The notes under the pieces are model-generated. The model had not been told where the DNA came from. It made no database searches and worked only from the letters and a program-made list of their open reading frames with translations. A DNA stretch of 41,516 nucleotides from Tyzzerella sp. UBA1042 (GTDB lineage Bacteria > Bacillota > Clostridia > Lachnospirales > Anaerotignaceae), in NCBI GenBank assembly GCA_002316675.1, contig DCDZ01000004.1, forward strand, positions 1-41,516, written 5' to 3'. The translations under genes were made by a program, and so were the position numbers. Shown in pieces: positions 23,746-31,322 of this stretch (positions are counted from its first letter, which is position 1; each line of letters opens with the position of its first letter).

Positions 23746-25443
23746 TTGCAAAATATTGTGGGTTTATTTCGTAAGTCAAGAAATAATCTGGAAGAGGGGG
23801 GCATTACCCCTGTTGTAGAGGAAAGAATGCGGTGTCCCGTTTGCAAATCCTTTGAAACGAAGCGGAATATTGCAAAAAATAAAATGGTGTGTCCCTCTTG
23901 CGGGAATCATTTTCGTATTGGGGCAAGAACCAGAATCAAAGCCCTTTGTGACAAGGGCAGCTTTCAGGAAATCCTTACGGAGCTAGCAACAAATGATCCT
24001 CTGGATTTTCCCGGTTACGATGTAAAGCTGGAAAGCGGACGCATGGGCACGGGGGAAGCAGAGGCTGTACTATGCGGCCGGGCTGTCTTTAAAAGCCAGC
24101 CTTGTGCCGTTTTTGTGATGGAGCCCCAGTTTATGATGGGCAGTATGGGCTCCGTTGTAGGGGAAAAACTGGCAAGGCTGTTTGAATATGCCGCAACAGA
24201 AGGCTTGCCTGTTGTTGGTTTTACTTGCTCTGGCGGGGCAAGGATGCAGGAGGGTATTCTTTCTTTGATGCAAATGGCGAAGGTAAGCGGGGCGGTGGAC
24301 TATCACAGCAAGGGGGGCGGCTTGTACATTACCGTTTTGACAGACCCCACAACGGGTGGTGTTACGGCAAGCTTTGCCATGCTTGGAGATATTATTCTCT
24401 CTGAGCCAAATGCAACCATAGGCTTTGCAGGGCGCAGGGTGATTGAACAAACCACCAAGAAGAAACTGCCGGAGGATTTTCAGCGGGCAGAATTTTTGTT
24501 GGAGCATGGATTTGTGGATGCCATTGTGCCGAGAACGGAACTTAGAAAAACCATAGCCACCCTCCTGCGTCAGCATGGACAAAGGGATCATAGCTATGCT
24601 TTGAAGAATGTCGCATTTCGTAAAGAGGTGGAGCAATTCACGGTAAATGCATTAACACCTTATGAAAGGGTTTTGGCGGCAAGAGCCCAAGACCGTCCTA
24701 CGGCAAGGGCGTATATTGAAAACTTGTTTGAAGAAAGAATAGAGTTTCATGGGGACAGAAAGTTTGCCGATGATAAGGCGGTGCTTGGCGGAATTGGAAT
24801 GCTTGGGGAAATGCCTGTGACGTTTATCGGCATTGAACGAGGCAGAAATCTGGAAGAACGCATCCTGTGTAATTTTGGCAGTCCTATGCCGGAAGGCTAT
24901 CGTAAGGCATTGCGCTTGATGAAGCAGGCGGAGAAGTTTAAAAGACCCATTATTTGTTTTGTGGATACCGCGGGGGCTTTTTGCGGTGAAGAAGCAGAAG
25001 AACGGGGCCAAGGGCAGGCAATTGCCGACAACCTGATGGAAATGATGGCTTTGCAGGTGCCGGTCATTACCGTCGTAATCGGAGAAGGGGGCAGCGGCGG
25101 TGCCTTGGGCCTATCCGTCGCAAGCAGGGTGTATATGCTTGAAAACGCTGTGTTTTCGGTCATTTCCCCCGAGGGCTGCGCCAGCATTTTATGGGACGCT
25201 GCATCTCGTGAGGCTGCAGCAGAGGCAGCAAAATGCCTGTGTATTACTGCGGAGGACATGAAGCGTTTTGGCATTGCAGAGCGCATTATAAACGAAAACT
25301 TTTCTGAATTTGAAAAAATGTGTGAGGATTTAAAAGAAACCTTGCAGGGTGACTTGAAAGAAATCTATCAGGATGCACCGAAAATTAGTGAAAAACGCTA
25401 TGAAAGATTTCGGAAGCTGGGTAGTTGGACGGAAAAAAAATAA
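23746..25443 (+). CDS. accDA: Acetyl-CoA carboxylase carboxyltransferase, fused beta-alpha subunits
   Basis: One 565-residue protein contains both carboxyltransferase halves. Residues 1-270 are AccD, with its four-cysteine zinc finger (CPVC ... CPSC) and FTCSGGARMQEG. After a short joint near residues 275-300, the rest is AccA, with RIEFHGDRKFADD, FVDTAGAFCGEEAEERGQG and GEGGSGGALG. In most bacteria these are two genes. There is no stop or frameshift between the halves. TTG 23746 has GAAGGGAAG about 9 bp upstream and is preferred over GTG 23737, which is almost on top of that site. It is the last gene of the operon and lies 5 bp after accC. Confidence 0.93.
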   Translation: MQNIVGLFRKSRNNLEEGGITPVVEERMRCPVCKSFETKRNIAKNKMVCPSCGNHFRIGARTRIKALCDKGSFQEILTELATNDPLDFPGYDVKLESGRMGTGEAEAVLCGRAVFKSQPCAVFVMEPQFMMGSMGSVVGEKLARLFEYAATEGLPVVGFTCSGGARMQEGILSLMQMAKVSGAVDYHSKGGGLYITVLTDPTTGGVTASFAMLGDIILSEPNATIGFAGRRVIEQTTKKKLPEDFQRAEFLLEHGFVDAIVPRTELRKTIATLLRQHGQRDHSYALKNVAFRKEVEQFTVNALTPYERVLAARAQDRPTARAYIENLFEERIEFHGDRKFADDKAVLGGIGMLGEMPVTFIGIERGRNLEERILCNFGSPMPEGYRKALRLMKQAEKFKRPIICFVDTAGAFCGEEAEERGQGQAIADNLMEMMALQVPVITVVIGEGGSGGALGLSVASRVYMLENAVFSVISPEGCASILWDAASREAAAEAAKCLCITAEDMKRFGIAERIINENFSEFEKMCEDLKETLQGDLKEIYQDAPKISEKRYERFRKLGSWTEKK

Positions 25444-25456
25444 AGAGGAATATGAG

Positions 25457-25487
25457 CCGCTTTTCAATTTTTGAAGAGCGGTTTTTT
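25457..25487 (+). terminator. Intrinsic terminator of the fab-acc operon
   Basis: An 11-bp stem with one wobble (CCGCTTTTCAA / TTGAAGAGCGG) and a 3-nt loop is followed by six T residues. It lies 14 bp past accDA and ends a transcript of about 9 kb. Confidence 0.88.
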
Positions 25488-25682
25488 GTTTTCCCATCAT
25501 ATGGAAACCATTTCTAAATCAAAAAACATACTGATTTTTATGGAAGGCTTGTAATTGTTTCTTCATTTTTGACAGCAATAGTTTCTGTTTGAAAATTTCA
25601 GTATAGAAAGTATTCAAAAAGAATACATATTATAAAAAGAGACTGTTTTCCGTGGTGCTTATGGAAAAAAGGAGGGAAATTT

Positions 25683-25979
25683 TTGAAAATTAATTGGAAA
25701 GTACGATTGAAAAATCCTTATTTTTGGATTGGGCTGATTGGTGTGATTCTAGCAACATTAGGCATTAAGCCGGAGGATCTCAGCAGCTGGCCAATGCTAT
25801 TGGAACAGATCAAGGCTGTGGCGGCAAATCCTTTTTTGCTGTTTAGTGTGATTTTTGCTGTCTTGGGTGTGATAACAGATCCTACAACCAAAGGCGTCAA
25901 CGATAGCAGGCGGGCGTTAACCTATACCAAGCCGAGGGAGGATGGCGAAAATTATCACGACTCGGATTTTGGTCAATAA
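25683..25979 (+). CDS. Orphan phage-type holin (phi LC3 family-like)
   Basis: A 98-residue protein with two membrane segments, about residues 13-27 (FWIGLIGVILATLGI) and 51-65 (FLLFSVIFAVLGVIT), and the family hallmark DPTTKGVNDSRRALTY after the second. The N-terminus MKINWKVRLKNP also fits. In phages these proteins open the membrane for the endolysin. Here there is no lysin or other phage gene nearby: it stands alone between the fab operon and the spore protease gene gpr. TTG 25683 is the start, with AAAGGAGGG upstream. It may be a domesticated holin or a remnant; the intact frame and ribosome site favour a functional gene. Confidence 0.85.
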   Translation: MKINWKVRLKNPYFWIGLIGVILATLGIKPEDLSSWPMLLEQIKAVAANPFLLFSVIFAVLGVITDPTTKGVNDSRRALTYTKPREDGENYHDSDFGQ

Positions 25980-25992
25980 AGTTTATGTAGAG

Positions 25993-26024
25993 CAAGCCTT
26001 CCTATGAACATATAGGAGGGCTTG
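25993..26024. terminator. Hairpin between convergent holin and gpr genes
   Basis: A 13-bp stem with one wobble (CAAGCCTTCCTAT / ATAGGAGGGCTTG) and a 6-nt loop lies exactly between the two stop codons. Neither strand has a good T tract after it, so it may stabilise the 3' ends more than stop transcription. Confidence 0.5.
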
Positions 26025-26032
26025 TGGTACCC

Positions 26033-27097
26033 TTAGCTGTATTTGCTGATGTCTTCCATGGTGATTCCCGGATGCAGTGCAATGTTGATGCCATTGGCAA
26101 TAATATTGGAAAGGCGGTCAATCACCGCATCCACTTCCTTGGGGGTAACAAACATATTTTCTGTATAAGGGTCAAGAATTTCGGTAATCATGCTATACTT
26201 TTCTTCTTCCTCCAAATCCTGCAGCATTCTATAAAAATCCGTTCCCTTTTTTGTCTGGGTAATCATGCTTCCTAAAATGCGGTCCATCGTGTCATTTACT
26301 AACGTGGCGGCATCCACAACGGTGGGAACGCCAATGGCGATTACCGGAATTCCTAAGGTTTCTTGGCTCAACATCATCCGCTTATTTCCAACGCCGGCAC
26401 CGGGTGCAACACCGGTATCAGACATTTGTATGGTTGCATTAATGCGGCTGGAGCGCCTTGCGGCAAGGGCATCTATGGCGATCAATAAAGAAGGCTTTAT
26501 TTTTTCAACCAAGCCCTTAATAATTTCGCCTGTTTCTATCCCGGTAAGCCCCATAACGCCGGGGCTGATTGCCGCCACAGGGCGCAGAGAGCCTTCGATT
26601 TCTATAGGCACTGCGCCTTTCAAATGCCGTGTGACCAAAATGCGGGAAACCGACTTTGGACCCAAGGCATCGGGAGTGATATTCCAGTTGCCCAAGCCTG
26701 CAATGAGGATGCAGTCATCTTCTTTGATTTTTGCCAGCCCTCGCAGCTGTTCCGCCAAAAGGCTGATGATTTCTTCGTGACAGTCTACGGCATTTTCCTT
26801 TAATTTCTGTGATTCAATGGTAATATATTCGCCCTTTGGCTTACCCATAGCCTCACTGCCTTTGTCATTAAAAATGCTGACTTTGGTCAATGTATAGCAG
26901 GCGCCTTCTTTGGTTTCCACCTTGACGCCGTTGGGCTCGTCCTTCTTTGTTTTTTGCGACTCCTGAATCAATTCTCTTGCCTCTATGGCTAAGTCCGTTC
27001 TGATTTGAAATTTGCTTTTTTCATTTGCTTCCTTCATTTTTTTACCGTCCTTCATGGGTTTTGCCTTATTTTTTCCGGTCTTTTGAAATATATTCAT
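26033..27097 (-). CDS. gpr: Spore germination protease GPR
   Basis: A 354-residue protein of the GPR peptidase family, which degrades small acid-soluble spore proteins at germination. Characteristic segments are FQIRTDLAIEARE near residue 35 (the region of propeptide cleavage in Bacillus), LIAGLGNWNITPDALGP, HLKGAVPIEIEGSLRPVAAISPGVMGLTGIETGEI in pieces, and AIDALAARRSSRINATIQMSDTG. The start is uncertain: ATG 27097 has AAGGAA 10 bp upstream and gives near-normal length, while ATG 27037 has AAGGACGG upstream. The frame is open further upstream without a site. The divergent position next to rpsT is common in Clostridia. Confidence 0.92.
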   Translation of the reverse strand: MNIFQKTGKNKAKPMKDGKKMKEANEKSKFQIRTDLAIEARELIQESQKTKKDEPNGVKVETKEGACYTLTKVSIFNDKGSEAMGKPKGEYITIESQKLKENAVDCHEEIISLLAEQLRGLAKIKEDDCILIAGLGNWNITPDALGPKSVSRILVTRHLKGAVPIEIEGSLRPVAAISPGVMGLTGIETGEIIKGLVEKIKPSLLIAIDALAARRSSRINATIQMSDTGVAPGAGVGNKRMMLSQETLGIPVIAIGVPTVVDAATLVNDTMDRILGSMITQTKKGTDFYRMLQDLEEEEKYSMITEILDPYTENMFVTPKEVDAVIDRLSNIIANGINIALHPGITMEDISKYS

Positions 27098-27222
27098 TGA
27101 CTTATTTTCCTTCATCGGGTAAAATATATTGTGTTGAATTAACCATTGGGATTGTAAAAATTGTCCCAAGCCGTGTCGTAGGAGAATTCCTAAAGGGTGG
27201 TTAATAATGTAGTAATAAAAAG

Positions 27223-27240
27223 CGATATTCCCCAATATCG
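27223..27240 (+). promoter_or_regulatory. Leader hairpin upstream of rpsT
   Basis: A perfect 7-bp stem, CGATATT / AATATCG, with a CCCC loop lies 43 bp before the S20 start codon. Other inverted repeats (TTGGGA ... TCCCAA) precede it. It could be part of an autoregulatory ribosomal-protein leader; no T tract follows, so it is not a terminator. Confidence 0.4.
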
Positions 27241-27282
27241 GAAACCACAGAAAATGAATGATTTTACTAGGAGGAAAACAAA

Positions 27283-27543
27283 GTGGCAAATATTAAATCC
27301 GCTAAGAAAAGAATTAAAGTAATCAGCAAAAAAACTTTGAGAAATAAAATGATTAAGTCTCAGGTTAAAACAGCAATGAAGAAGGTTATTGTGGCTGTCA
27401 ATGCAGGGGATAAGGAAGTAGCTTCCACAGCATTGAAAAATGCTACGTCTGTGATTGACAGAGCATATATCAAAGGTATTTTTCATAAAAATGCAGTTGC
27501 AAGAAAGAAATCTTCTTTGACAAAGCTGGTTAACAGCCTTTAA
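27283..27543 (+). CDS. rpsT: Small ribosomal subunit protein bS20
   Basis: An 86-residue, very basic protein that binds 16S rRNA. It opens with ANIKSAKKRI and ends with KNAVARKKSSLTKLVN, the family pattern. The start codon is GTG 27283 with AGGAGG 8 bp upstream. A GTG start is frequent for this gene. It is a single-gene transcript with its own terminator, transcribed divergently from gpr. Confidence 0.96.
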   Translation: MANIKSAKKRIKVISKKTLRNKMIKSQVKTAMKKVIVAVNAGDKEVASTALKNATSVIDRAYIKGIFHKNAVARKKSSLTKLVNSL

Positions 27544-27558
27544 TCTTTAAAAGCAGAA

Positions 27559-27597
27559 GGGTATCCTATTTTTATATAGGGTATCCTTTTTTATTTT
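27559..27597 (+). terminator. Intrinsic terminator of rpsT
   Basis: GGGTATCCTAT pairs with ATAGGGTATCC (11 bp, two wobbles) across a 6-nt loop, then six T residues. GGGTATCC occurs as a direct repeat, but the wobble pairs still allow a stable stem. Confidence 0.75.
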
Positions 27598-27686
27598 TGT
27601 ATTTTGCTAGGGGCATAGGCAAAGGAAATTCCCTATGGGAACAGACCCCGCTGGCTGCGCTGTGAGAGGTTCTTTGTTCGGAGAAA

Positions 27687-27721
27687 CAAAAAAACAACAG
27701 ATACCAGAAAGTATCTGTTGT
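27687..27721 (-). terminator. Intrinsic terminator of tRNA-Leu
   Basis: A perfect 11-bp stem ACAACAGATAC / GTATCTGTTGT with a 6-nt loop is flanked by A and T runs on both sides, so it can stop the minus-strand tRNA transcript and any plus-strand read-through. Confidence 0.85.
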
Positions 27722-27729
27722 TTTTTTCA

Positions 27730-27813
27730 TGCGGATGGTGGGACTCGAACCCACACGATATCACTACCGCCAGATTTTGAGTCTGGTGCGTCTGCCAGTT
27801 CCGCCACATCCGC
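27730..27813 (-). tRNA. tRNA-Leu, anticodon CAA
   Basis: An 84-nt class II tRNA on the minus strand. The acceptor stem is GCGGATG/CATCCGC, the anticodon stem is CCAGA/TCTGG with loop CTCAAAA giving anticodon CAA, followed by a long variable arm (CGGTAGTGATATCG) and a T arm with GGTTCGAGTCC. The discriminator is A; CCA is not encoded. It reads UUG codons. Confidence 0.95.
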
Positions 27814-27831
27814 AAAGAAAACCGCCTGCTT

Positions 27832-27860
27832 ATAGTATCATAAAACGTCATATAATGCAA
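27832..27860 (-). promoter_or_regulatory. Promoter of tRNA-Leu
   Basis: On the minus strand: TTGCAT, 17-bp spacer, TACTAT, 18 bp before the tRNA. The flanking CTGCTT/AAGCAG repeat may also serve as a terminator for the upstream cyclophilin gene. Confidence 0.65.
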
Positions 27861-27880
27861 GCAGTTTTTTCATTTTTATG

Positions 27881-28402
27881 TTACATTTTTTCGGGCTCGG
27901 GATAGTCCACGCCCAAGGTGTCAACGGCCACCTTCACCATAACTTGATCTTCCACAGGACGGTCGCCTCGGGCAGTACGAACGGTGGCAATGGTATCTAC
28001 CACGTCCTGTCCCTCAATAATTTTGCCGAAAGCCGCATATTGTCCGTCCAAATGAGGGGAATTTTCATGCATAATGAAGAATTGGGAGCCGGCACTATTG
28101 GGGTTCATTGCCCGTGCCATGGAAAGCACACCTTTATCATGCTTGAGGTCATTTTTTACACCGTTGGCGGAAAACTCACCACGGATTTGATAGCCGGGGC
28201 CGCCCATACCTGTGCCGTCGGGGCAGCCGCCCTGAATCATGAAGCCGTTAATAACGCGGTGGAAAATCAAACCGTTATAGTAGCCTTGATTTACTAAGGA
28301 AATAAAATTGTTTACGGTGTTTGGAGCGATTTCTGGATAAAGTTCCGCTTTCATTATACTGCCGTTTTGCATCTCAAATGTTACAATGGGATTTTTCGCC
28401 AT
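27881..28402 (-). CDS. Peptidyl-prolyl cis-trans isomerase, cyclophilin type
   Basis: A 173-residue cytoplasmic cyclophilin, a protein-folding catalyst. Key segments are FHRVINGFMIQGGCPDGTGMGGPGY in pieces (the catalytic Arg is in FHRVI, residues about 49-53), SMARAMNPNSAGSQFFI and the Trp-less LDGQYAAFGKI. It has no signal peptide. ATG 28402 has AAAGGA 9 bp upstream; an extra open stretch upstream lacks a site. It is transcribed alone from its own promoter. Confidence 0.93.
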   Translation of the reverse strand: MAKNPIVTFEMQNGSIMKAELYPEIAPNTVNNFISLVNQGYYNGLIFHRVINGFMIQGGCPDGTGMGGPGYQIRGEFSANGVKNDLKHDKGVLSMARAMNPNSAGSQFFIMHENSPHLDGQYAAFGKIIEGQDVVDTIATVRTARGDRPVEDQVMVKVAVDTLGVDYPEPEKM

Positions 28403-28510
28403 GTTTATCGTCCTTTCTTGTTTCATTTTCAATATGATTTTATTTCTAATTTACCCATACCAAACACTTCCATACAGAAATTTCCAAGGCTCGATATGAT
28501 AACTCGGCTC

Positions 28511-28539
28511 ATTATAGCATACTGGGGCAGGGGACGCAA
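28511..28539 (-). promoter_or_regulatory. Promoter of the cyclophilin gene
   Basis: On the minus strand: TTGCGT, 17-bp spacer, consensus TATAAT, about 109 bp before the start codon. Confidence 0.7.
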
Positions 28540-28546
28540 TTATTCC

Positions 28547-29383
28547 TCAAATTTTTTCATGCTTTAAAGTAACCATCACCAGCTCAGGACGGTTGAATAT
28601 GCGAAAAGGAAACGTGCTGTTTCCCAAGCCCCGGCTAACCACCATGGAGGTGTTCTTTTTTTCATAAGCTCCAGCGGTATAGGCAGGGAAAAAGCCTTGG
28701 TTGGGCGCAAAAATTCCGCCGATAAAAGGCAGTCTGATTTGGCCGCCGTGGGCGTGTCCGGTAAAGGCAAGGTCTACATCATTTTGCACATAGGTTTCAA
28801 ATAATTCAGGGCGATGGGAGAGGAGAATTTGAAAAGAAGTGTCCTCTCCGTCCTTTAAAAGCGTTGGAAGCACCTGGGCAAAATAAGGGTTTACCCGTTT
28901 GTCAGCAAGGCCTATGATTTCTAAAGAAGCCCCATTTTTTTGAATCATGGATTTTCCGTTTTCCAACACAGTGGCGCCGGCGGATACAAGCTGTGCCGAA
29001 AGCGCCTCAAAACACCCCGACTGATGCTCATGATTGCCGCTGACATAATACACAGGGGCGATGGCTGCCGCACCGTCTACAAAGGTCATGGCTTTTTCCA
29101 AATCGGTACGGTTTCGGTCAATAAGATCACCGGTAATGACAATAATATCCGGTGTGGCATTTCTGATTTTATCTAAAAGTATTTCTTGATTTTGCCCGAA
29201 GGTTTTGTTTTGTAAATCTGAAACCTGTAAAATTTTATAGCCATCAAGCCCTTGGGGGACATTTTTGGTATGGGTTATTTTCGTCAGCATAAGCCCGTTA
29301 TTCTGCCAGTACAAAAAGCCTGCCAAGCAAAATAAGGCACAAAGGGCTTTGGTTTTCAAATGCTTCAAGGGAAACACCGCCAT
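28547..29383 (-). CDS. Membrane-anchored metallophosphoesterase (YkuE/YaeI-like)
   Basis: A 278-residue calcineurin-like phosphoesterase. An N-terminal membrane segment (residues about 12-26, ALCALFCLAGFLYW) anchors it. The metal ligands follow in order: QVSDLQ, GDLIDR, GNHEHQ, a lone His in LLSHRPE, and GHAHGGQ. Relatives act at the cell surface or on lipid/UDP-sugar phosphates, but the substrate here is unknown. The start is unsure: ATG 29383 keeps the membrane segment intact but has only a weak ribosome site; TTG 29431 is an alternative. The 29384-29680 gap holds only the next gene's promoter. Confidence 0.85.
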   Translation of the reverse strand: MAVFPLKHLKTKALCALFCLAGFLYWQNNGLMLTKITHTKNVPQGLDGYKILQVSDLQNKTFGQNQEILLDKIRNATPDIIVITGDLIDRNRTDLEKAMTFVDGAAAIAPVYYVSGNHEHQSGCFEALSAQLVSAGATVLENGKSMIQKNGASLEIIGLADKRVNPYFAQVLPTLLKDGEDTSFQILLSHRPELFETYVQNDVDLAFTGHAHGGQIRLPFIGGIFAPNQGFFPAYTAGAYEKKNTSMVVSRGLGNSTFPFRIFNRPELVMVTLKHEKI

Positions 29384-29551
29384 TTCTAAAGAATTTCTTT
29401 TTATTATAAAGACATTGCAGAAAGAAAACAAGAGTAGAAAAATGAGCTATTCTGAACGGCTGTACTTTTTCCCCTCTTTAGGCGAAAAATGTAGTTTAAA
29501 GTGTGGTGGAAAACCCAAAAAGGGAAGGTTTATTTTGGCTTGCCAAGCAGA

Positions 29552-29580
29552 TTGAAGGCTTGGGCGATTCATGATATACT
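29552..29580 (+). promoter_or_regulatory. Promoter of the Y-family polymerase gene
   Basis: TTGAAG (29552-29557), 17-bp spacer, TATACT (29575-29580). No Firmicute-type LexA box (GAAC-N4-GTTC or close) was seen nearby. Confidence 0.65.
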
Positions 29581-29680
29581 AGAAAAAAAGAAGGAATAGA
29601 TTTTTTAGAGCTTGATGTCTGCAAGCTATGCGGCGTAGTTTGTTTCACCACAGTTGCATTATTAGAAGGAGAGGAGCGCA

Positions 29681-30919
29681 ATGAGGACAATTTTTCATAT
29701 TGATGTAAACAGTGCGTTCCTAAGCTGGAGTGCGGTAGAGCTGCTGAAAAACGGAGGTTCACTGGATTTGAGGACGGTGCCCTCGGCAGTAGCCGGGGAT
29801 AGCGAAAGCCGGCGGGGGATTATTTTGGCAAAAAGCTTTCCTGCCAAAAAATATGGCATTGTAACGGGAGAGCCTACGGCCTTTGCTTTGCAAAAATGCC
29901 CGGAGTTGGTTTGTGTGGCCCCTGATTTTTCTTTATATACCAGAAATTCCGAGGAAATGTTTCGCATTCTTTCAACGTATTCTGACCGTGTTGAGCCCTT
30001 TAGCATTGACGAGGCTTTTTTGGATTACAGCGGAATGGAGCAGCTTTTTGGCCTGCCCTTGGAGGGTGCAAAAAAAATTCAGAATAACATAAAATCAGAG
30101 CTTGGCTTTACCGTCAATATTGGTATCAGCACCAACAAGCTTTTGGCAAAAATGGGCGGAGAGCTTGAAAAGCCGAATAAAATTATCACCCTTTATCCGG
30201 AGGAATTGAGCAAAAAGCTATGGCCCTTGCCTGTGGAGGAAATGTTTATGGTAGGCAGAAGGACTGCCCCTCGCTTGAAAAAAATGGGCATACGAACCAT
30301 TGGAGCATTGGCAAAATATCCCGTTGCCCTTTTAGAAAAGGAATTTAAAAGCTATGGCAGACTGCTGTATGCCTATGCCAACGGAATAGACGATACACCT
30401 GTTGCCCATGTGGATACGGTGAAGACGGCAAAAAGCATTGGAAACAGCACAACCATTCCTTATGATGTGGAAACCCGGGAGGAGGCATATAAAATTCTGC
30501 TTTCTTTGGCGGAAACCGTTTCTATGCGTCTGCGGGAAGGGGGATATTGTGCGAGAGAAATCGGTGTGGTAATCAAAACTGCGGATTTTCAGGTGTATTC
30601 CCATCAAACAAAGCTGTTAAATGCCATTGACTGCACCAATGCGGTGTATGAAACAGCCAAAAAAATATTCGATGAAGCGTGGAAAAATGAGCCTGTTCGC
30701 CATTTGGGCATTCGGGCTGGACAGCTTTCCAGCGGAGCGTGGGTACAGCTCTCCATGTTAGAGGAGGACTGGAGCAAGCAAAAGCAGGCGGATGCCGCTA
30801 TGGATTTGCTGCGGGGAAAATACGGAAGAGAAACGGTGGTCAGATCAACCTTTCTTGGCGGATCAGACCCTGCCTATGGGGGCGGAAGCTTAAAAATAAA
30901 CCATTTGCGGAAGGGCTAG
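29681..30919 (+). CDS. Y-family DNA polymerase (DinB/UmuC type)
   Basis: A 412-residue translesion polymerase. Metal ligands are Asp8 (FHIDVNSAF) and the pair Asp110-Glu111 (FSIDEAFLDY). Phe13 occupies the steric-gate position that excludes ribonucleotides. Helix-hairpin-helix and little-finger domains follow (MGIRTIGALAKYP; about 240-350). QLSML at 356-360 looks like a beta-clamp binding motif. The NSAF form of motif 1 differs from the DxDAFF of classical DinB and is frequent in clostridial homologues. Ribosome site AAGGAGAGG; own promoter. A hairpin overlaps the stop codon. Confidence 0.92.
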   Translation: MRTIFHIDVNSAFLSWSAVELLKNGGSLDLRTVPSAVAGDSESRRGIILAKSFPAKKYGIVTGEPTAFALQKCPELVCVAPDFSLYTRNSEEMFRILSTYSDRVEPFSIDEAFLDYSGMEQLFGLPLEGAKKIQNNIKSELGFTVNIGISTNKLLAKMGGELEKPNKIITLYPEELSKKLWPLPVEEMFMVGRRTAPRLKKMGIRTIGALAKYPVALLEKEFKSYGRLLYAYANGIDDTPVAHVDTVKTAKSIGNSTTIPYDVETREEAYKILLSLAETVSMRLREGGYCAREIGVVIKTADFQVYSHQTKLLNAIDCTNAVYETAKKIFDEAWKNEPVRHLGIRAGQLSSGAWVQLSMLEEDWSKQKQADAAMDLLRGKYGRETVVRSTFLGGSDPAYGGGSLKINHLRKG

Positions 30920-30955
30920 CAGTAGGAAGCATGAAGGGATTTACTGCAAGCCCTT
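30911..30955 (+). terminator. Hairpin at the end of the polymerase gene
   Basis: AAGGGCTAGCAGTA pairs with TACTGCAAGCCCTT (13 bp with one A-A mismatch) and overlaps the stop codon. Only a weak T tract follows (ACTTATTTT), so termination is probably partial. Confidence 0.5.
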
Positions 30956-31004
30956 AGACTTATTTTAAGGAAAGAAAAGTATCATATAAATAGGAGGAAA
31001 CAGA

Positions 31005-31310
31005 ATGACGGAGCTGGAAAAAAATTTCTCTGCGGAATGGATGCAAAGAGTGGAGAAGGCCCAAGGGATTGAAGACTATACTGCCGTAAGGCTATTGAAA
31101 AACATTCGAGAAAGAGGGGGTGTTTCTGTTGCCCGCAGAGCGTTGGAACGAGATGGCTGCTCTGAAAATTTTGAGCTGCTGAAAAAGCACAATCAGCTTG
31201 GATTATCTATGGAGGCGTTAATTGCGCAGGGAGAATATGGCACTTTGTTTGAAGATGATGAGGTAAATCAATGCTTGGCCCTCCTTTGTGAGTGCGGCTA
31301 TTTTGGTTAA
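31005..31310 (+). CDS. Small conserved-looking protein of unknown function, 101 aa
   Basis: I cannot assign a named domain. The protein is soluble and helical, with a dense central block RGGVSVARRALERDGCSENFELL (in two parts, residues about 37-60) and a cysteine-rich tail NQCLALLCECGYFG. The block has the look of a conserved fold and not of random coding. AGGAGG precedes ATG 31005, and the Nudix gene follows 12 bp after the stop, so the two are almost certainly co-transcribed. A role connected with nucleotide clean-up or DNA repair is only suggested by its neighbours (Y-family polymerase before, MutT-like after). Confidence 0.7.
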   Translation: MTELEKNFSAEWMQRVEKAQGIEDYTAVRLLKNIRERGGVSVARRALERDGCSENFELLKKHNQLGLSMEALIAQGEYGTLFEDDEVNQCLALLCECGYFG

Positions 31311-31322
31311 GAGGTGGAGAGA

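Noticed and set aside
27600..27690. Possible second RNA gene between rpsT and tRNA-Leu
   Set aside because: Only small local repeats (TTCCCTATGGGAA) are seen; there is no promoter or stable overall fold.
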